From contig DKZK01000002.1 in the NCBI GenBank assembly GCA_002493625.1, forward strand, positions 1 to 48,042: a stretch of 48,042 nt of DNA. Direction: 5' to 3'. Of this stretch, positions 1 to 8,880 are shown piece after piece; the first letter of the stretch is position 1; the number at the start of each line of letters is the position of its first letter. The notes below the pieces were generated by a model that was not told the origin of the DNA, did not search any database, and saw only the letters and a list, made by a program, of their open reading frames with translations. Source of the DNA: Lachnospiraceae bacterium UBA7076 (lineage in GTDB: Bacteria > Bacillota > Clostridia > Lachnospirales > Lachnospiraceae). The position numbers and the translations under genes were made by a program.

Positions 1-989
1 GCTTCCTCGATGGAAACTGCAACTGCAACCGTCATACCAACCATAGGGTTGTTGCCTGCACCGATAAGACCCATCATCTCAACATGTGCCGGAACGGATG
101 AAGAACCGGCAAACTGTGCATCAGAGTGCATACGTCCCAATGTATCTGTCATACCATATGAAGCAGGACCTGCTGCCATATTATCCGGATGAAGTGTACG
201 TCCTGTACCACCACCGGATGCAACTGAGAAGTATTTCTTTCCCTGTTCAATACACTCTTTCTTGTATGTACCTGCAACCGGGTGCTGGAAACGTGTTGGG
301 TTTGTTGAGTTACCTGTAATGGAAACATCAACCCCCTCCTTATGCATAATTGCAACGCCTTCCGGAACGGAATTTGCACCATAGCAGTTTACCTTTGCAC
401 GAAGCCCCTCAGAATAAGACTTTCTGAATACTTCCTTAACCTCATTTGTGTATGGATCATACTCCGTCTCAACAAATGTAAAGCCGTTTATTCTTGCAAT
501 AATCTGTGCAGCATCCTTTCCAAGACCGTTGAGGATAACCCGGAGCGGCTCCTTACGTACTTTGTTTGCCTTCTCTGCTATACCAATAGCACCCTCTGCT
601 GCTGCAAATGACTCATGACCTGCAAGAAATGCAAAACACTTTGTCTCCTCCTCAAGGAGCATCTTACCAAGGTTACCATGTCCGAGACCAACCTTACGTG
701 TGTCTGCAACAGAACCCGGAATGCAAAATGCCTGAAGTCCTTCACCGATTGCTGCCGCTGCATCTGCTGCTCTCTTGCAGCCCTTCTTAATAGCAATTGC
801 AGCACCTACCGTATACGCCCAACATGCATTTTCAAAGCAAATTGGCTGTATACCTTTAATTTGATTATATACATCTAATCCAGCGTCCTTCGTAATCTTT
901 TCTGCCTCTTCAATAGAAGCGATACCATAGCTATTTAAAACGCTGTTTATTTTATCAATTCTTCTCTCATATGATTCGAATAAAGCCAT
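1..989 (-). CDS. GGGtGRT protein, C-terminus beyond window edge
   Basis: The reading frame starts at an ATG at 989 (MALFESYERRIDKINSVL) and is still open at base 1, so about 329 N-terminal codons are visible. The diagnostic segment ASGGGTGRTLHPDN near residue 260 identifies the family that databases name after this glycine-rich motif. The family has no settled biochemical role. It is commonly found beside a NifU-like scaffold, as here, where the scaffold gene lies 18 bp upstream in the same orientation. No signal peptide or membrane segment is seen, so it is probably cytoplasmic. A part in iron-sulfur cluster or metal handling is inferred only from the neighbour. Family assignment is confident; function is not known. 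Confidence 0.88.
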   Translation of the reverse strand, partial: MALFESYERRIDKINSVLNSYGIASIEEAEKITKDAGLDVYNQIKGIQPICFENACWAYTVGAAIAIKKGCKRAADAAAAIGEGLQAFCIPGSVADTRKVGLGHGNLGKMLLEEETKCFAFLAGHESFAAAEGAIGIAEKANKVRKEPLRVILNGLGKDAAQIIARINGFTFVETEYDPYTNEVKEVFRKSYSEGLRAKVNCYGANSVPEGVAIMHKEGVDVSITGNSTNPTRFQHPVAGTYKKECIEQGKKYFSVASGGGTGRTLHPDNMAAGPASYGMTDTLGRMHSDAQFAGSSSVPAHVEMMGLIGAGNNPMVGMTVAVAVSIEE

Positions 990-1007
990 TTTCGTTACCT
1001 CCTTCTA

Positions 1008-1715
1008 TTATTTAGCAATCTCTTTGTCAGTTCTAGGGTCAATAATCTTAACTGCATCTGCAACACGACCATACTGTCCTACAGACTTCTCGTACGCTGT
1101 ATTAGGGTCATCACCCTTCTTGATAAAGTCAGTCATCTTTCCAAGATTGACAAACTGATAACCAATAATAAGATCGTCAGCATCAAGCGCTATTCCTGTT
1201 ACATAGCCCTCTGCCATCTCAAGGTAACGCGGTCCCTTCTTAAGAGTACCATACATAGTACCAACCTGTGAACGAAGACCCTTTCCAAGGTCCTCAAGAC
1301 CTGCACCAACAGGAAGTCCATCCTCGGAGAATGCACTCTGTGAACGTCCATAAACTATCTGAAGGAACAGCTCTCTCATAGCTGTATTGATTGCATCACA
1401 TACAAGGTCAGTATTAAGTGCTTCCATAACCGTAAGACCCGGAAGAATTTCTGCTGACATAGCTGCCGAATGTGTCATACCCGAACAACCAATTGTCTCA
1501 ACCAATGCCTCCTGAATGATACCTTCCTTAACATTTAAAGTAAGCTTGCAAGCACCCTGCTGCGGAGCACACCAACCGATACCGTGTGTAAGACCTGAAA
1601 TGTCCTTAACTTCTTTTGCCTGGACCCACTTTGCTTCTTCCGGAATCGGGGCACAGCCATGATGTACGCCCTGTGCAACCGGACACATGTTTTCAACTTC
1701 CTGTGAATAAATCAT
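1008..1715 (-). CDS. NifU-like iron-sulfur cluster assembly scaffold protein
   Basis: This 235-residue protein resembles the N-terminal scaffold domain of NifU/IscU, on which [2Fe-2S] clusters are built before transfer. Conserved-looking cysteines are C49 and C56 (GWCAPQQGAC), C77 (ETIGCSGMTHSAAM) and C106. The C-terminal half is longer than IscU and has no NifU thioredoxin-like domain; extra cysteines at C11 and C21 form an N-terminal pair. I chose the ATG at 1715 because GGAG lies 7 bases upstream; the frame runs open 32 codons further without a ribosome site. No cysteine desulfurase gene is nearby. It is followed after 18 bp by the GGGtGRT gene, so the two are probably co-transcribed. Confidence 0.85.
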   Translation of the reverse strand: MIYSQEVENMCPVAQGVHHGCAPIPEEAKWVQAKEVKDISGLTHGIGWCAPQQGACKLTLNVKEGIIQEALVETIGCSGMTHSAAMSAEILPGLTVMEALNTDLVCDAINTAMRELFLQIVYGRSQSAFSEDGLPVGAGLEDLGKGLRSQVGTMYGTLKKGPRYLEMAEGYVTGIALDADDLIIGYQFVNLGKMTDFIKKGDDPNTAYEKSVGQYGRVADAVKIIDPRTDKEIAK

Positions 1716-2027
1716 TTTGAGACTCCTTTCAATTTTTAGAATTTTCTTAATTGACGTTTTTCTAAAACAAACAACTTCATTACCGTTATTCAAATTAATC
1801 AAGAAAAACATCTTTGCATATATTTTCTCACAAAGTGAATAATTAGTCTACTATTTTTTGACATTTTTGAACCAATTTTTGAACCAATTTTTATACCATA
1901 TTATAGTAATAAGCTATAACAGTTATCATAAAATTTAAATAGAACAAAACGGCTTTGCCGCCGTAGTTCGCATCTTAGCTTACGTCCCCATGAACCATGC
2001 CCATAGGAAATTAAAAAGAATTTCCTA
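1716..2027. other. Gene-free AT-rich stretch upstream of the NifU-like gene
   Basis: No plausible gene is seen here. It holds -10-like TATAAT and TATAAA strings on the minus strand near 1888-1905, a two-copy 12-bp direct repeat directly after them, a small hairpin with GGC/GCC arms near 1951-1963, and a 9-bp inverted repeat TAGGAAATT/AATTTCCTA (2004-2012 with 2019-2027). It probably contains the promoter of the NifU-like/GGGtGRT operon, but I cannot fix a -35 box. Confidence 0.5.
1864..1887. repeat. Two-copy 12-bp direct repeat in a 5' untranslated region
   Basis: TTTTTGAACCAA occurs at 1864-1875 and again, head to tail, at 1876-1887, followed by five more T. It sits about 150 bp upstream of the NifU-like start, immediately downstream (minus strand) of TATAAT-like strings. 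It could be a regulator-binding repeat or simple slippage. Confidence 0.6.
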
Positions 2028-2090
2028 CAAAAACAAACATGAGGCTGTACACAGTCACATGGCTTATTAAGCCCCTGTGTACAGCCTCAT
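2028..2090 (-). terminator. Rho-independent terminator after tgt-yajC
   Basis: A perfect 16-bp inverted repeat (2039-2054 with 2075-2090, arms ATGAGGCTGTACACAG) encloses a 20-nt loop that can itself form a 5-bp stem (GGCTT/AAGCC). On the minus strand it is followed by a T-rich run (GTTTGTTTTTG), typical of intrinsic termination. It lies about 100 bp beyond the yajC stop and ends the tgt-yajC unit. Confidence 0.85.
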
Positions 2091-2188
2091 ACCTTTAAAT
2101 GATTTTAAAATATTGATTATATTAAAACCTACTCTGTTTTCTTATCTGACTTTCCGGCAGCCTTTACATCTTCTTTCTTTGCCACCCT

Positions 2189-2527
2189 TTAGTCAGCCGA
2201 ATCATCCTTAATCTCTGCCGAGCCTGCCTTTTCAACCTCAGCTATGGCATTCTTGTGCATCGGAATACGACAGTTTTTGTTATTTCCAAACTCAACAATA
2301 ACGGTTGTATCGTCAACAACATCGAGCAATGTACCATAAAATCCACCGGTTGTCATGATATTATCACCCGGCTCCATGGCATTATGCAAATCCTCCATAG
2401 CCTTCTTCTGCTTCTTCTGCGGTCTTATAAGCATGAAATAAAATACAAGTATCCATATTACAATGACAAAAATAAAACCAAACATACTTCCTGCCTGTGC
2501 ATCACTAGTTCCTGCTTCTAATAACAT
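2189..2527 (-). CDS. yajC: YajC, preprotein translocase accessory subunit
   Basis: This 112-residue membrane protein is the YajC subunit that associates with SecDF and the Sec translocon. It has one membrane segment near residues 14-36 (MFGFIFVIVIWILVFYFMLI) followed by the family signature IRPQKKQKKAMEDL and the conserved MTTGGFYGTLLDVVDD core. It lies 13 bp behind tgt, the classic tgt-yajC arrangement. secDF are not in the window. Odd point: after the TAA stop the same frame continues with 19 more sense codons (RVAKKEDVKAAGKSDKKTE) to a TAG at 2129-2131, which look like a normal charged YajC tail, so the present stop may be a recent nonsense change. Confidence 0.93.
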   Translation of the reverse strand: MLLEAGTSDAQAGSMFGFIFVIVIWILVFYFMLIRPQKKQKKAMEDLHNAMEPGDNIMTTGGFYGTLLDVVDDTTVIVEFGNNKNCRIPMHKNAIAEVEKAGSAEIKDDSAD

Positions 2528-2540
2528 TTAAAAATTCCTC

Positions 2541-3668
2541 CTAATTATTCTTAAAGCCCTCCAATTTACACCGCTTATATTCCAAAAAGCGGTGTTCATG
2601 AATTGCCTCCCTAATCTCTCTCAACATATTATTATAAAAATACAAATTATGCAATACACAAAATCTCATTCCGAGCATTTCTTTCGCTTTGAGCAGGTGT
2701 CTTACATACGCTCTTGAATATCTTTTGCATACAGGACATCCGCACCCCTCCTCTATAGGCTGCTCATCCGCCTCATATTTTGCGTTAAACAAATTAAGCT
2801 TTCCATTATTTGTATAAACATGTCCGTGTCTTCCGTTTCTTGTAGGATAAACACAGTCAAAGAAATCAACGCCCCTCTCAACCGCTTCCAGAATATTTGC
2901 AGGCGTTCCGACACCCATAAGATAGGTAGGCTTGTTTTGGGGCAGATATGGCACGACTGCCTCAATTATCCTGTACATTTCCTCGTGGCTTTCCCCCACT
3001 GCAAGACCGCCAATGGCGTATCCGTCAAGATTAAACTCTGAAATCTGTTTTGCATGCTCTATACGAATATCATCAAATATTCCTCCCTGATTTATGCCAA
3101 ACAGCATCTGTTTCCTGTTAATTGTCTCCTCCAGATTATTAAGCCGTTCAATCTCAGCCTTGCATCTTACAAGCCATCTTGTGGTTCTGTCCACAGAAGG
3201 CATAATGTAGCTTCTGTCTGCTGTTGAAGGCGGACACTCATCAAATGCCATGGCAATTGTAGAGGCAAGATTTGACTGTATCTGCATACTCTCCTCAGGT
3301 CCCATAAATATTTTTCTTCCATCTATGTGAGAGTTAAAATAAACACCCTCCTCCTTTATTTTTCTAAGTCCCGCAAGAGAAAACACCTGAAAGCCACCCG
3401 AATCCGTAAGTATGGGCTTATTCCATGACATAAACTTATGTAAACCGCCCAACTGCTTTATAAGCTTGTCCCCGGGTCTTACATGAAGGTGATATGTGTT
3501 TGAAAGCTCAACCTCCGTACCGATATTTTCCAAATCTTCTGTAGACACAGCTCCCTTTATGGCAGCAACCGTCCCCACATTCATAAAAACCGGCGTCTCA
3601 ATCACCCCGTGAGGTGTTTTAAGCTGTCCCCTTTTTGCATTTCCGTCTGTTGTTATAAGCTTATACAT
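2541..3668 (-). CDS. tgt: tRNA-guanine transglycosylase
   Basis: Tgt swaps the guanine at position 34 of GUN tRNAs for preQ1, the key step of queuosine formation. All marks are present in this 375-residue protein: the catalytic aspartates D89 (TDSGGFQVFSL) and D271 (FFDCVYPTRNGRHG), and the zinc site C309, C311, C314 and H340 (GCGCPVC and HNLY). The length matches the bacterial family. It is the first gene of a two-gene unit with yajC. The queuosine enzyme QueH is coded about 33 kb away in the same window, so the cell should complete queuosine from epoxyqueuosine. Confidence 0.96.
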   Translation of the reverse strand: MYKLITTDGNAKRGQLKTPHGVIETPVFMNVGTVAAIKGAVSTEDLENIGTEVELSNTYHLHVRPGDKLIKQLGGLHKFMSWNKPILTDSGGFQVFSLAGLRKIKEEGVYFNSHIDGRKIFMGPEESMQIQSNLASTIAMAFDECPPSTADRSYIMPSVDRTTRWLVRCKAEIERLNNLEETINRKQMLFGINQGGIFDDIRIEHAKQISEFNLDGYAIGGLAVGESHEEMYRIIEAVVPYLPQNKPTYLMGVGTPANILEAVERGVDFFDCVYPTRNGRHGHVYTNNGKLNLFNAKYEADEQPIEEGCGCPVCKRYSRAYVRHLLKAKEMLGMRFCVLHNLYFYNNMLREIREAIHEHRFLEYKRCKLEGFKNN

Positions 3669-3800
3669 TTTTATTTACTCCGTAATATCACTTTAAATTT
3701 CTTGCAAACATCCATATAGTATGATAAAAAATAAGTATAACATACTGATAAGCAAAAAGCTTCAGTTTGACTGATATCATAAATTGTAAAGGATGTTTTT

Positions 3801-4073
3801 ATGTTTCGTATTTGGGGAAAAGTAATGAAAGAAAATAAAGTACTGCGCGACTACACCGTATGCATAGACGACCAGAGCATGACAAGAACACAAAAGGTCT
3901 ATCATGCTCTGGATGAAATCTGCGTAAAATTTGACCTTCCCAAGCCTTTATGGCTTAAGAAGAACCAACAGGACTTCATAAGAAGCGCACGCACAAGATT
4001 TAATCAGGATAACTTTATTGAGCAAATTAACTTTGATTACCTTGACTTCCAAATAATCGAGGAGGACTATTAA
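3801..4073 (+). CDS. Small conserved-looking protein of unknown function
   Basis: This 90-residue soluble protein is not recognised. The ATG at 3801 has AAGGA 7 bases upstream; an alternative ATG nine codons in (MKENKVLRDYTVCIDD) is also possible. The protein is mixed in charge, ends in an acidic tail (QIIEEDY) and has no membrane segment, signal or clear motif. It is transcribed divergently from tgt and convergently with the chemoreceptor gene, and its stop codon overlaps the opposing stop by four bases (4070-4073), so no terminator separates the two. Coding is supported by ribosome site, spacing and tight packing, not by homology. Confidence 0.7.
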   Translation: MFRIWGKVMKENKVLRDYTVCIDDQSMTRTQKVYHALDEICVKFDLPKPLWLKKNQQDFIRSARTRFNQDNFIEQINFDYLDFQIIEEDY

Positions 4074-5911
4074 ATATCATATTCATCTGTATATTCTTCC
4101 CCAATATCTTCATCTTCCTCAATATCATCTTCCACGGAAGCATTTTCATCCGCATATCCCTCATCCAAACCGTCTTCTGAATATCCCTCATCAGAAGTAT
4201 AATCCTCATCCTGATACTCATCATCAGGGACATAGTCCTCATTCCGATCTTCCCCATCCGAAGCGTAATCCTCATTCTGATATCCATCATCAGAAGCATA
4301 TTGTTCATGTTCAGCATCAGCTTCCTCTGCTGCCGCAAACTCATCTCCTGCCTCCGTCACGTCCTCATCAGCAGCAGAATTACCTTCCTCAGCCTCCTCG
4401 TTTTCCGGCACCTCTGTTATTTCCGTGGCAGCCTCCTCCGACATGACCTTCACTTTTTCATCATCATCATTTTTAAGGCTTCCGATTATATCTGCAATCT
4501 GATTTAATTCGGCTATAACAAGGTTAAGCTCATAAAGATTTTTCTGGCAAAGTCCGGCTGACTGCCTTGCATTTGACTCTATGTTCTGGCTTAACTGCTG
4601 CTGGCTTGCAACACCATCTATAATGGAGTTATTTGACGCATCAAGGTTATTGCTTATGCTGTCAAGCTGCTCCATCTCCATATGAAGCTGGTCAACAGCG
4701 CCTGCTATCACCTGAAATGAATTGTCAGCCGCATCTATACATTTTGCCTGCTCAGCCACAGAACGTACACTTTGTTCAATCAGGTCAGATGTGTGCTTTG
4801 CAAGCTCGGTAACTCCCTTTAGCAGTGACGTAATATTGTCAATCGAGCTTTTTGTATCATCTGCCAACTTCCTTATTTCATCTGCAACCACGGCAAAGCC
4901 TCTGCCTGCATCCCCTGCCCTTGCAGCCTCTATGGACGCATTTAAGGCAAGGAGATTTGTCTGACTTGAAATCTGATATATAATCTGTGTGATTTCCTCC
5001 GCAGAAGCAATCTTTTCGCAAAGCTCCGCAGACACTCTTGTAACATTGTCGTTTGCAACATTTATATCCTCTGATTTATCCTTCAGATTCTCAATAACCT
5101 TAAGACCTGACTGCACAGATTCTATCGCCTTGTTCGTGGACTCCACGGTACTGTCCTTAACATCAATAAGCGTATCTATAACATCCTGTATCTGCTGTGT
5201 CATATCAGAGGTATTCTCCATCTCTGAAACCATGTCGGAAACCTCAGCAGATATTGCGTCAACGGAACCGGTAACCTCCGTTGTTGCATTCTGAAAATTA
5301 TTAAGCTTATTCTGAAGGAGCTGAATATGGGTATTTCCGTTGTCAACAACCTTTACCATATTCTCGGTAATTTCCTCCTGATAAGCCACATGGTACTCTA
5401 TCTCCTGCTTGTCAGTCTGCTGCTCACGAAGTATTATCTCGCATGCATATATTATTCCCGCTGTAAATATAACAGCAAAAATAAAAAGCTCTATCCACGG
5501 AAGTGACGCAGCAAATCCGTTACGCGAAATCTGAATGATTGTCTCAACGAGAAGTCCTATTACCGATATTCCGCATGTTACCTTTATGTGTGATGCTTCC
5601 ATGTATATGATACACATTCCCATAGCCACAAAGACCGGTATGGCATCTAAAAGACCGGATGATACAATGTAGCTTATGGTTATCAGTCCCGCATACAGTG
5701 ATATGGCAGTATACTTAATCATATCACTTCTGTCATTTATAATATTTAACGCTATATTTGCCACTAAGAACAAAGCAAACAATACAATCAGTAATGCAAG
5801 GCTTTTCTGATTTTTATTGTTTAATATAAGTATCAATATTTTAGCTGACGCAAAAGCAGACATTATTTTCACAGCCAGCGAGTTCTTTTTTGCAAGTCTC
5901 ATTCCATTCAT
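4070..5911 (-). CDS. Methyl-accepting chemotaxis protein with acidic C-terminal tail
   Basis: About five or six membrane helices crowd the first 170 residues (for example ALLIVLFALFLVANIALNII) with little extracellular sequence, so it probably senses within the membrane or cytoplasm. The cytoplasmic part is a long coiled coil with the conserved hairpin tip that binds CheA/CheW (QTNLLALNASIEAARAGDAG), near residues 325-345. From about residue 480 the chain becomes an extreme Asp/Glu tail of some 130 residues with repeated D-Y blocks (EDYASDGEDRNEDY and similar). This is unusual; a CheR-tether pentapeptide is not evident. I placed the start at the ATG at 5911, five bases after GAGGTGG. No other chemotaxis gene is nearby. 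Confidence 0.9.
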   Translation of the reverse strand: MNGMRLAKKNSLAVKIMSAFASAKILILILNNKNQKSLALLIVLFALFLVANIALNIINDRSDMIKYTAISLYAGLITISYIVSSGLLDAIPVFVAMGMCIIYMEASHIKVTCGISVIGLLVETIIQISRNGFAASLPWIELFIFAVIFTAGIIYACEIILREQQTDKQEIEYHVAYQEEITENMVKVVDNGNTHIQLLQNKLNNFQNATTEVTGSVDAISAEVSDMVSEMENTSDMTQQIQDVIDTLIDVKDSTVESTNKAIESVQSGLKVIENLKDKSEDINVANDNVTRVSAELCEKIASAEEITQIIYQISSQTNLLALNASIEAARAGDAGRGFAVVADEIRKLADDTKSSIDNITSLLKGVTELAKHTSDLIEQSVRSVAEQAKCIDAADNSFQVIAGAVDQLHMEMEQLDSISNNLDASNNSIIDGVASQQQLSQNIESNARQSAGLCQKNLYELNLVIAELNQIADIIGSLKNDDDEKVKVMSEEAATEITEVPENEEAEEGNSAADEDVTEAGDEFAAAEEADAEHEQYASDDGYQNEDYASDGEDRNEDYVPDDEYQDEDYTSDEGYSEDGLDEGYADENASVEDDIEEDEDIGEEYTDEYDI

Positions 5912-6180
5912 TAAAACCACCTCATCACTTTTTGCATTTTAGAAATAAAACGTTTTGCCCGTCTTTATTTGGACTTATGAAATTTTCTTCCACATCGAAA
6001 AGTATAACATATTGTGTCGGTTAAAGTCTATAATATACTTAACCATAATTAACAAGATTTTTTAGTTATATTTAATACATTTTAAATGAAATCAGTTATG
6101 GAATCCGCACCTTTTTTTCTTGTACTTTTTTACTAAAAATGGTATCTTATGTTATAAATTATATTTTAAAAGGGTGACTT

Positions 6181-6816
6181 ATGTTTAATATAGAAAAAAT
6201 CAGCAAATCATACGGCAATAAGCTCGTGCTTGACAATATTTCCCTGTCGATTGCAGAAAGCGAGGCAGTCGGTATTTTAGGTGTAAACGGTTCCGGAAAA
6301 TCCACGCTTCTTTCCTGTATTGCAAAGAAATACGCAGGAGATGGCAGCATTAAAATCGGCTATATGCCTCAGGAAAATCCGCTTTTTGACGAGCTTTCTG
6401 CCATAGACAACATAAAAATGTGGACAAAATTATCAAAAACGGAAATAATTACGTCACTGAACAGTCCTCCCCTTTTGGACATGGGGATTGCAGACTTCGG
6501 GAGAATAACCGTAAAAAAAATGTCAGGCGGAATGAAAAAAAGAGTAAGCCTTGCAATTGCGCTTATCAATAATCCTGATATTCTGCTTCTGGACGAGCCC
6601 TTTGCTTCCCTTGACCTTCCTGCAAAGGAGGACATACTTAAAATCATGAAGAATTTTCTCTGTGAAAATAAATCCATTATAGTTGCATCACACGACAACA
6701 ATGTTTTTGATTTTTGCAACAAGGTTTATCTTTTAAAGGACGGAAAGCTTATGGATGCCCATGCTCTCATAAACAAGGGCATCAGCTATGTAGATATTTT
6801 AAGGAGTGGAGTTTGA
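6181..6816 (+). CDS. ABC transporter ATP-binding protein
   Basis: A 211-residue ABC ATPase with every catalytic motif: Walker A GVNGSGKST (residues 34-42), signature MSGGMKKR (about 114-121), Walker B DILLLDEP (133-140) and the H-loop ASHD. It powers the two ABC-2 type membrane proteins coded directly downstream; its stop codon overlaps the next start (TGATG). The short length and single nucleotide-binding domain match small exporters of drugs, peptides or lipids, but the cargo cannot be read from sequence. No two-component system or biosynthetic gene flanks it. Confidence 0.93.
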   Translation: MFNIEKISKSYGNKLVLDNISLSIAESEAVGILGVNGSGKSTLLSCIAKKYAGDGSIKIGYMPQENPLFDELSAIDNIKMWTKLSKTEIITSLNSPPLLDMGIADFGRITVKKMSGGMKKRVSLAIALINNPDILLLDEPFASLDLPAKEDILKIMKNFLCENKSIIVASHDNNVFDFCNKVYLLKDGKLMDAHALINKGISYVDILRSGV

Positions 6817-7934
6817 TGTTTTTATTACTTGCAAAAGCAAACTTAAAACGCTTAACAAAGTATCTGCCGCGCCTTATTATCTCTGTGTGTATTCTTCTTG
6901 CAATATGCATGACCGCAGGAATAATTATCGCTGAAAATATATATAAGGATAATGAAAGGCAGCCTGTTCCGGTAGCATATTACCTTACCGAGGACGAGGA
7001 CTTGGATTACGCAAAGCTGGCAATCGGCATGCTGGAAAGCACAAACAGCATGCAGGAAGCAGTAGCGCTTACAAGAGTATACAAAATTGAGGACGGTTAT
7101 TCCATGCTGGAAAGGAAAGAAGCATTATATTTTCTCATTATCCCTGAGCATTTCGTACACGGAATACTGTATGGAACAAACACGCCACTTGAAATTATAA
7201 CCAATGACAAAGCCTCCGCTAATTCATTTATTACAAATGAGCTTTTTCTCTCATACGGAACATATCTTGGCGTGGCGCAGGCGGCGGTTTACAGCGCGCT
7301 GGATTCCGCAAGGGATGCGGGGTATTCCGACGAGGAGGTTTCCCACATACAGGATGCCGTCAACATGACATTTCTGGACCGTTCCCTTAACAAGGCACAG
7401 TATATGGACAATAAAACTGCAACTCTTGAGGGCGGATATACCATCCGGCAGCATTATCTTTCCTGCGCCGTTATGCTTGTGCTTTTCTTTGCGGGCTTTG
7501 TCATGATGCCTTTTATGAAAAACTATTCAGCCGGAATGCGCATGCGTCTTGAGATTGCAAAGATAAACAAGTTCCACCTTCTCCTGCAAAATCTGATGTG
7601 TATGTTTATCGCCACAATGACAGCCTATATCCCATGTCATCTTGTAATTGGCATACAGGAAAAAAATATTAATACAGAGCACATTGCTTCCATATTTGTT
7701 GCAGCTTTGGGAATATCGTTTATAACTGCTGTTATAGGCACCTTTGGCACAAGCGAGTTTGCGTGCACCATGACGCTTTTTACGGTAACGCTTCTGCTGG
7801 CATACATTGGCGGAGGCATTCTTCCGGATGCGCTGCTGCCAAAAGCAGTTTCACATATTTCCGATTATCTTCCGGGAAAATATATTATAAATGCTTTATC
7901 TCACAGCTTATTCGGAGGTGGCTATGACATTTAA
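6816..7934 (+). CDS. ABC-2 type transporter permease, first subunit
   Basis: A 372-residue membrane protein with one N-terminal helix (LIISVCILLAICMTAGIII), an external domain of roughly 200 residues, then about five helices near the C-terminus, the usual ABC-2 topology. I start it at the ATG at 6816, which shares one base with the ATPase stop and follows AAGGAGTGGA; the frame stays open 34 codons further upstream inside the ATPase gene, which is not credible. It is translationally coupled to the ATPase and to the second permease (11-bp overlap). Substrate unknown. Confidence 0.87.
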   Translation: MFLLLAKANLKRLTKYLPRLIISVCILLAICMTAGIIIAENIYKDNERQPVPVAYYLTEDEDLDYAKLAIGMLESTNSMQEAVALTRVYKIEDGYSMLERKEALYFLIIPEHFVHGILYGTNTPLEIITNDKASANSFITNELFLSYGTYLGVAQAAVYSALDSARDAGYSDEEVSHIQDAVNMTFLDRSLNKAQYMDNKTATLEGGYTIRQHYLSCAVMLVLFFAGFVMMPFMKNYSAGMRMRLEIAKINKFHLLLQNLMCMFIATMTAYIPCHLVIGIQEKNINTEHIASIFVAALGISFITAVIGTFGTSEFACTMTLFTVTLLLAYIGGGILPDALLPKAVSHISDYLPGKYIINALSHSLFGGGYDI

Positions 7935-8871
7935 GAACGTATTTACGGTTTATCTGAAACGAATATTTACAAAAAAGATGTATATAGTTACACTTGTTCT
8001 GCTTCTTGCTCTTACCATAATCTATAAGTGTCTGCCTGACGCAGAGAAAACAGCCGATATAAAGGTCGGCATATATATGGAGGATTCCGGCTATTATGCC
8101 GACAGACTTGCTGAAAATGTTGAGAATTTAAGCTCCGTATATTCATTTTATATTGCAGACAGTGAAAAGCAGCTCACGGACAATATAAAATCAGGTCACA
8201 CAGAATGCGGCTATGTTATACCGGAAGGTTTTTTTGACAGCTATATAAAAGGACTTTCCGGTGAAAATAATATTGTGCTTTATACTGCTCCCGGTACAAC
8301 GCTATCCGAGGCAATATCCGAAACACTTTTTTCCGGCATATATAAAATGTGTTCCGTGGATATTCTGCATTATGCCGCTGCTTCTCCTGATTTAGACGAG
8401 CAGCTTGACTTGCTGCTCTACTCGTATATCGAGGGGGATGAAATATTCCGTGTCAGTGACAGTACTGGCGGTAACTATATTGCACAAAATGAAATTTATC
8501 CGATAGACATACCGGTATATGAGCTTTCACTTATCATTATTATTTTTGCAGGTCTTCTCGGTCTGCTCACATATATGACTGACAGCGAACGGGAAATTTT
8601 TATTGCTCTACCTGACGGCAGCAGGCTGCTTTTACTTACGTCGGCAATTGCCGCTTCCATTTTGCCGGTATATGCGCTCTCAATACTTTCATGCGCCATA
8701 ATCTACGGAATAACCACGAGTCTTATGACGTTATCCCTGTGCGCTGTCATATGCTTTTTTGCTTCGGTTTTATTAAAGCCCGTAATAAGAAAAAGCACCG
8801 TTCTGACGAAGGTGCTTCCCGTAATTATGCTTTGCAGCATTGTAATTATATTTGTGCGCTCCATGCTGTAA
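7924..8871 (+). CDS. ABC-2 type transporter permease, second subunit
   Basis: A 315-residue partner of the preceding permease with the same plan: N-terminal helix (MYIVTLVLLLALTIIYKCL), an external domain of about 160 residues, then four or five helices from about residue 200. The ATG at 7924 follows GGAGGTGGCT and overlaps the previous gene by 11 bp. The two permeases probably form a heterodimer with two copies of the ATPase. It ends 9 bp before the convergent YigZ-family gene, and I see no strong terminator between them. Confidence 0.86.
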   Translation: MTFKNVFTVYLKRIFTKKMYIVTLVLLLALTIIYKCLPDAEKTADIKVGIYMEDSGYYADRLAENVENLSSVYSFYIADSEKQLTDNIKSGHTECGYVIPEGFFDSYIKGLSGENNIVLYTAPGTTLSEAISETLFSGIYKMCSVDILHYAAASPDLDEQLDLLLYSYIEGDEIFRVSDSTGGNYIAQNEIYPIDIPVYELSLIIIIFAGLLGLLTYMTDSEREIFIALPDGSRLLLLTSAIAASILPVYALSILSCAIIYGITTSLMTLSLCAVICFFASVLLKPVIRKSTVLTKVLPVIMLCSIVIIFVRSML

Positions 8872-8880
8872 TATAAGCGT

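Noticed and set aside
1945..1990. Third copy of the butyryl-CoA intercistronic element
   Set aside because: Only a short GGCAAAGCCG core is shared; the outer stem is missing.
5912..6180. Sigma-28 type promoter for the chemoreceptor
   Set aside because: The best match (TAAG, 16 bp, ACCGACAC) departs from consensus in both boxes and spacing.
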